Shown: positions 61,273 through 64,000 of the stretch, piece by piece
Layout: each line of letters opens with the position of its first letter
Position numbering within the stretch: the first letter of the stretch is position 1
Source of the DNA: Sclerodactyla briareus
Lineage: Eukaryota; Echinodermata; Holothuroidea; Dendrochirotida; Sclerodactylidae
Reading direction: 5' to 3'
Length of the DNA: 64,000 nt
Assembly (NCBI GenBank): GCA_026419785.1
Contig: JAODTK010000976.1
Span: 121,107-185,106, forward strand
Translations under genes and position numbers: made by a program
Notes under the pieces: generated by a model
The model's database searches: none
What the model was told of the DNA's origin: nothing
What the model saw: only the letters and a program-made list of their open reading frames with translations

Positions 61273-61470
61273 GTCAGTCATTCTGGAAGACCATCTTTGA
61301 TAAGATGATGTAATACATATTTTAGGTATTCAACCCACCTATGTTCCTGTTCTCTAGTAGCCAGTAGTCCCGTCAGTTATCCTAGGAGACAGTCTTAGTC
61401 GAGATGAGGTAATAATAATTTCAGCTATGTACCCCACCTATGTTCCTGTTCTCTGGTGGCCAATAGTTCT
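61273..61470 (-). repeat. Tandem ~98-bp duplication spanning the exon 2 donor
   Basis: Copy 1 is about 61273-61371 and copy 2 about 61372-61470. Both include CCCACCTATGTTCCTGTTCT, the end of LRRCC1 exon 2 with its donor, and a diverged CCCGTCAGT(C/T)AT block. See the matching finding. Confidence 0.7.
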
Positions 61471-61581
61471 GTAGTGGGTTTGTATCTTGACGTCAGAGTT
61501 TTTGACCTGGGTCCGGAGAAGATCCAGCTCACGGCTGCTGGCGCCCAGCTTCAACTGGTATTCTGCCCACGATGTTTTAGC
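61438..61581 (-). CDS. LRRCC1: LRRCC1-like exon 2
   Basis: Acceptor TTCCTGCAG and donor GTGGGG flank an open segment reading AKTSWAEYQLKLGASSRE, LDLLRTQVKNSDVKIQT and then, after removing one C from a CCC run, TTELLATREQEHR. Without that correction the exon ends in TAG exactly at the splice site. The corrected frame is independently supported by a diverged duplicate of the exon end at 61336-61371, which reads LLATREQEHR and differs only at synonymous positions. Corrected exit phase 2 fits exon 3 (AG+A gives Arg). Heptad-like spacing of L/V residues indicates coiled coil. Confidence 0.7.
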   Translation of the reverse strand, partial: AKTSWAEYQLKLGASSRELDLLRTQVKNSDVKIQTHYRTIGHQRTGT

Positions 61582-62039
61582 CTGCAGGAAGAAAATTACA
61601 TTTGAAATGAATAAAAAATTACAGTGATATGTACAGGAATTGTTTAGACCTCTGGTGTATTTCAATCACCAGTGGTGATATCGAGTATGCACCATATTCT
61701 AACAGGGGCATCAGAGATCGTGCACCATTAAGCTTGTTTTAACTGCGTTTTGCGAATGGAAGCTGTAAATCATTCATACCCTTGTCCTGAACATTACATC
61801 CTCATAGTTTTCACTTCACAATTGCCTTAAGAGAACACTAATGTTTCCTAGATAGATTTTAGATTAGAATCAAAAGGACAACAGAAGACTTCTGCGTTAC
61901 AAAAAAAATGTCAGAGGCTAGTATTTGTGCAGTGAGGGCGCTATCAAACATTTCCATCCGTTGTTTCAGGTAATGTCGGGTAAATGTCAGCCAGTATTAC
62001 CTTCTCTGTCAACATTTGGCCAGGATATCTTCCAGATAC

Positions 62040-62290
62040 TTTGTAAGTGAGCATGATTCGCCAGCACAGTCTTATGCGAGGCCTCGTACACACATTTCAT
62101 CTGCTAAGACAGAAGAAATGTCTTGTTTTCAGGAGTAGGCACAGAAATCTCTCTCCATTACTCAGGCCTGCAGATACTCTTGCTCTGATAGCTCTCTCAA
62201 CACCTCCTCCACTGTCCAGTACATCTCCCAAGTAGCAGAACTGTTTCACTTCATTTACCATCTTCTTCTACCAACATAGGGACAGGGAAA
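62040..62290 (-). mobile_element. Non-LTR RT C-terminal fragment (minus strand)
   Basis: The minus strand reads VNEVKQFCYLGDVLDSGGGV, ERAIRARVSAGLSNGERFLC, LLLKTRHFFCLSR. FCYLGDxLxxGGGxExAIxxRVxxxWxxFRxL is a hallmark segment after the catalytic core in the same RT type as the 54.9-55.8 kb remnant, and covers the part missing there. Degraded sequence up to about 62470 may extend it. It sits between LRRCC1 exons 1 and 2. Confidence 0.72.
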
Positions 62291-62810
62291 GGTCTATCAC
62301 CCTGTTCAGAGTTTTTAGGCCTGAGCATCTCTGTGACACCATTTTACACATTCGGTACAAAGGATTGAGTCGACTCCAACGCCTTTGGGAAGAGACCTTA
62401 TTGTTTTCAATGTTAGGTCAAGGCATCCCAAGGGTTGTGACCAGGGCTACCATGAAGAGCCTTCTCAGCACGATATCAAACGAACGTTATATAAATAATA
62501 GTTTGAATCAGGTATGTGGGTCAACCATACTGGCATATTTGCAGAGTTACTTGAGCCCAAACTTGACAGCACCAATCTAGACATTGATTGGTCTGCCAGT
62601 CAGAATTATCCACCTACCTGTATCCATAGAACAATATTCAAATGTTAGTTTCGGTGAACATCCAGGAGGATTGTTACAAAAGTTTTGTATATTAGACAGA
62701 AAAGTCAAGGATTCATTACAAAAGTTGCATTGTTGTTGGGATCAGTTAGCACCTCCCCAAAGCTGTCTGTAGTCAATATGCACTATGTGGCAGAGCAACA
62801 AACATTTCAA

Positions 62811-63254
62811 AAGACACAGCAGGATGAAATATGAGAGGCTGATATATTAGCTGGAGAAAAACTGAATTGTCAGTCCAAACCCTCCAAGTTTATCGACTTT
62901 CTGGGTTACGGGTTACAGTCCTTTGAAGTTTGTGCATGTGCATTGCACAAGATTAAAAGCATCATCATGCAATAACAACTGATGTCATCTTGCACAACCC
63001 TGTAAACAATCTTTGTGTTATTTAAATTTACATGTTATTTTCACTTCAAAAGCATTTAGTCTATGGGAGGAATGCTGTAGTGGGCTGGTAGGTGTTGATG
63101 GTTACTCCCAAATTTCTCTGCATAATGGACCAAACTTTAAAGGCTAATACCTCCACATAAGAAAACATTGTATTAAAATGGGGTTTGGACCTTATAGATA
63201 CAGTTTCCATTCTCTACAATATAACCTCTGTTGTATCCGGCCTGCCAGTTGTCC
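62811..63254 (+). mobile_element. TTAA-target MITE copy 4 (degraded)
   Basis: Same family and orientation as 57474-58050. It shares GCTGGAGAAAAACTGAAT, the CAACCCTGTAAAC block, AGGCTAATACCTCCAC and CAGTTTCCATTCTCTACAAT. The flanks TCAA and TTGA look like mutated TTAA sites. Its right end is about 90 bp from LRRCC1 exon 1. Confidence 0.65.
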
Positions 63255-63344
63255 TTGAGGAGTATGAACCTATTCAGTGGTAGTACACATAGGCATTATG
63301 TGGGAAACCAGTTCTGTTCAAGCATGAGTGATGTTATGACTCAC

Positions 63345-63474
63345 TGTATGGGCTTGCGAGCAGCTGTCCGATACATCCTCTTGGCCGTGGTTTCCATGGC
63401 AACCAGGGCCTTGTCCTTCTCTTCTGCGATCCCACAGCCTCTTCCAGTTTACGGATGAGCTTGCCAACACTATC
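63345..63474 (-). CDS. LRRCC1: LRRCC1-like exon 1 of those visible
   Basis: The acceptor is a pyrimidine-rich stretch ending TTACAG just right of 63474; the donor GTGAGT begins at 63344. The exon opens with DSVGKLIRKLEEAV and then, after a one-base frame change near GTGGGATCGC, continues as AEEKDKALVAMETTAKRMYR and TAARK. Both halves have the heptad character and charge of a coiled coil. Read straight through, the second half becomes a proline/tryptophan-rich string that looks like an out-of-frame read, so one base is probably missing here. It is internal: an acceptor precedes it, so transcription enters the window from the right. In the corrected frame the exon ends in phase 2 while exon 2 starts in phase 0, so a small exon between them or a further lesion is likely. 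Confidence 0.62.
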
Positions 63475-64000
63475 CTGTAAGCAGCAAAATTTGAGAGGAT
63501 TACCAAGGAATATTTTGCCTCCATTGATACATGACAACAAAGAGTGTATTGTAGTGAGTGATAGGGTAATTGCTGCTAACAGAATGGCAACTTATTCCAG
63601 AGTTCTCCAAAAGTGTAACGCATGATGAAACCTTTGATCCACACCCTCAACAGTGTCCATCGCTGCGCATAGGAGTCTATTTTTGAAATGCCAAGCTCAG
63701 CGTATTCATACATTTTACTTAGAGTTAGCTTGGGCTAAAATCACTCAAGCGAAAGGGTAAGAGAGAGATAGAACAAATTTCATCATAAACATCAGAACCA
63801 ACGAGGATACTTGTTTCCAAAACAAGTAGTGCAGTAGGTGAATGGTGTAAAAATCAGGTTGATCAGGTCCAATTTGAAGCCAGGATGCTTGAGAAATTGA
63901 CACTTTGCCTGGCAAAATGAGAAAGACGATGGGGTGACCACCAAGAATTTTGTGTAATTGTGCAGGGCTCACCATGAGAAATTGATACGTTAATAAAATG
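63475..64000. other. Intron upstream of the first visible LRRCC1 exon
   Basis: The acceptor side of exon 1 and intronic sequence running off the window. No further coiled-coil exon is visible on the minus strand. Confidence 0.5.

Larger units (their letters stand above)
42299..63474 (-). other. LRRCC1: LRRCC1-like gene, C-terminal portion (9 exons seen, both ends missing)
   Basis: Nine minus-strand segments with AG/GT splice borders encode a continuous charged coiled coil. LRRCC1 (leucine-rich repeat and coiled-coil centrosomal protein 1) is a ~1000-residue centriole protein needed for centriole/basal-body organisation and ciliogenesis, and is the counterpart of algal VFL1. The call rests on several blocks matching my memory of the vertebrate C-terminus: DDQTDTIRKLKE, RKWKDKG, QVKEVKKTF, MKAER and MDNAFRKQMDA. 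They occur in the expected order and spacing. Phases agree across exons 2-3, 4-5, 5-6, 6-7, 7-8 and 8-9 (after correcting single-base lesions in exons 2 and 5), which argues for one gene. Phases disagree between exons 3 and 4, so an exon is missing there, and exon 1 may not directly precede exon 2. The LRR half lies right of 64000 and the final exon was not found. An unrelated coiled-coil gene is possible but less likely. Confidence 0.72.

Overview
This is nuclear DNA from a multicellular animal, not a prokaryote. There are no long intact ORFs or operons. Short exons carry consensus GT/AG splice sites and are separated by kilobase introns, and the rest is dominated by transposon debris (hAT, TTAA-target MITEs, non-LTR reverse transcriptases, tRNA-headed SINEs), minisatellites and very long G/C homopolymers. 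The repeat spectrum fits a marine invertebrate, and an echinoderm or related deuterostome is my best guess. That is inference: no rRNA, mitochondrial or diagnostic gene is present to prove it.

The one host gene I can support lies on the minus strand across the right third (about 42.3-63.5 kb). Nine exons encode the coiled-coil C-terminal half of a protein I read as LRRCC1, a centriole/centrosome protein and animal counterpart of the algal basal-body protein VFL1. Both ends run out: upstream exons (LRR domain, promoter) lie beyond 64000, and the last coding exon is not found. Most exon junctions join in a consistent reading phase, but four of the nine exons carry single-base lesions that look more like assembly error than decay.

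Layout. 0.5-0.67 kb: a foldback palindrome. 0.67-3.37 and 8.37-11.2 kb: two direct, diverged copies of a ~2.7 kb block. 6.4-7.0, 11.3-11.6, 28.9-29.2 and 47.3-47.6 kb: short tandem ~110-130 bp modules. 12-32 kb: SINEs, a TTAA MITE, LINE 3' tails, a 24-bp minisatellite with a 72-bp higher-order pattern, a 67-bp array, a LINE C-terminus at 25 kb, and a TIR MITE at 27 kb. 34-35.5 kb: a TTAA MITE almost abutting a hAT element with a perfect 8-bp target duplication. 36.4-37.2 kb: a 20-bp minisatellite of alternating A/B units. 39 kb: an RT fragment.

40.4-42.2 kb: a ~305-bp satellite ending in (CA)n plus a hairpin. 43.7-45.2 kb: a CR1/L2-like LINE with a YVDD motif, inside an LRRCC1 intron. 51.5-53.7 kb: a related ~170-bp satellite with the same kind of end, inside another LRRCC1 intron. 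54.9-55.8 and 62.0-62.3 kb: minus-strand RT remnants. 57.5-58.05 and 62.8-63.25 kb: TTAA MITEs. 58.8-60.2 kb: a 1.4-kb hAT element with a perfect 8-bp target duplication.

The most unusual feature is the pair of sequence-related satellite arrays in one orientation, both ending in a (CA)n tract followed by a short hairpin. They look like array-carrying mobile elements within or beside one gene. I found no CRISPR, operon, rRNA or intact tRNA gene, and no complete protein-coding gene.
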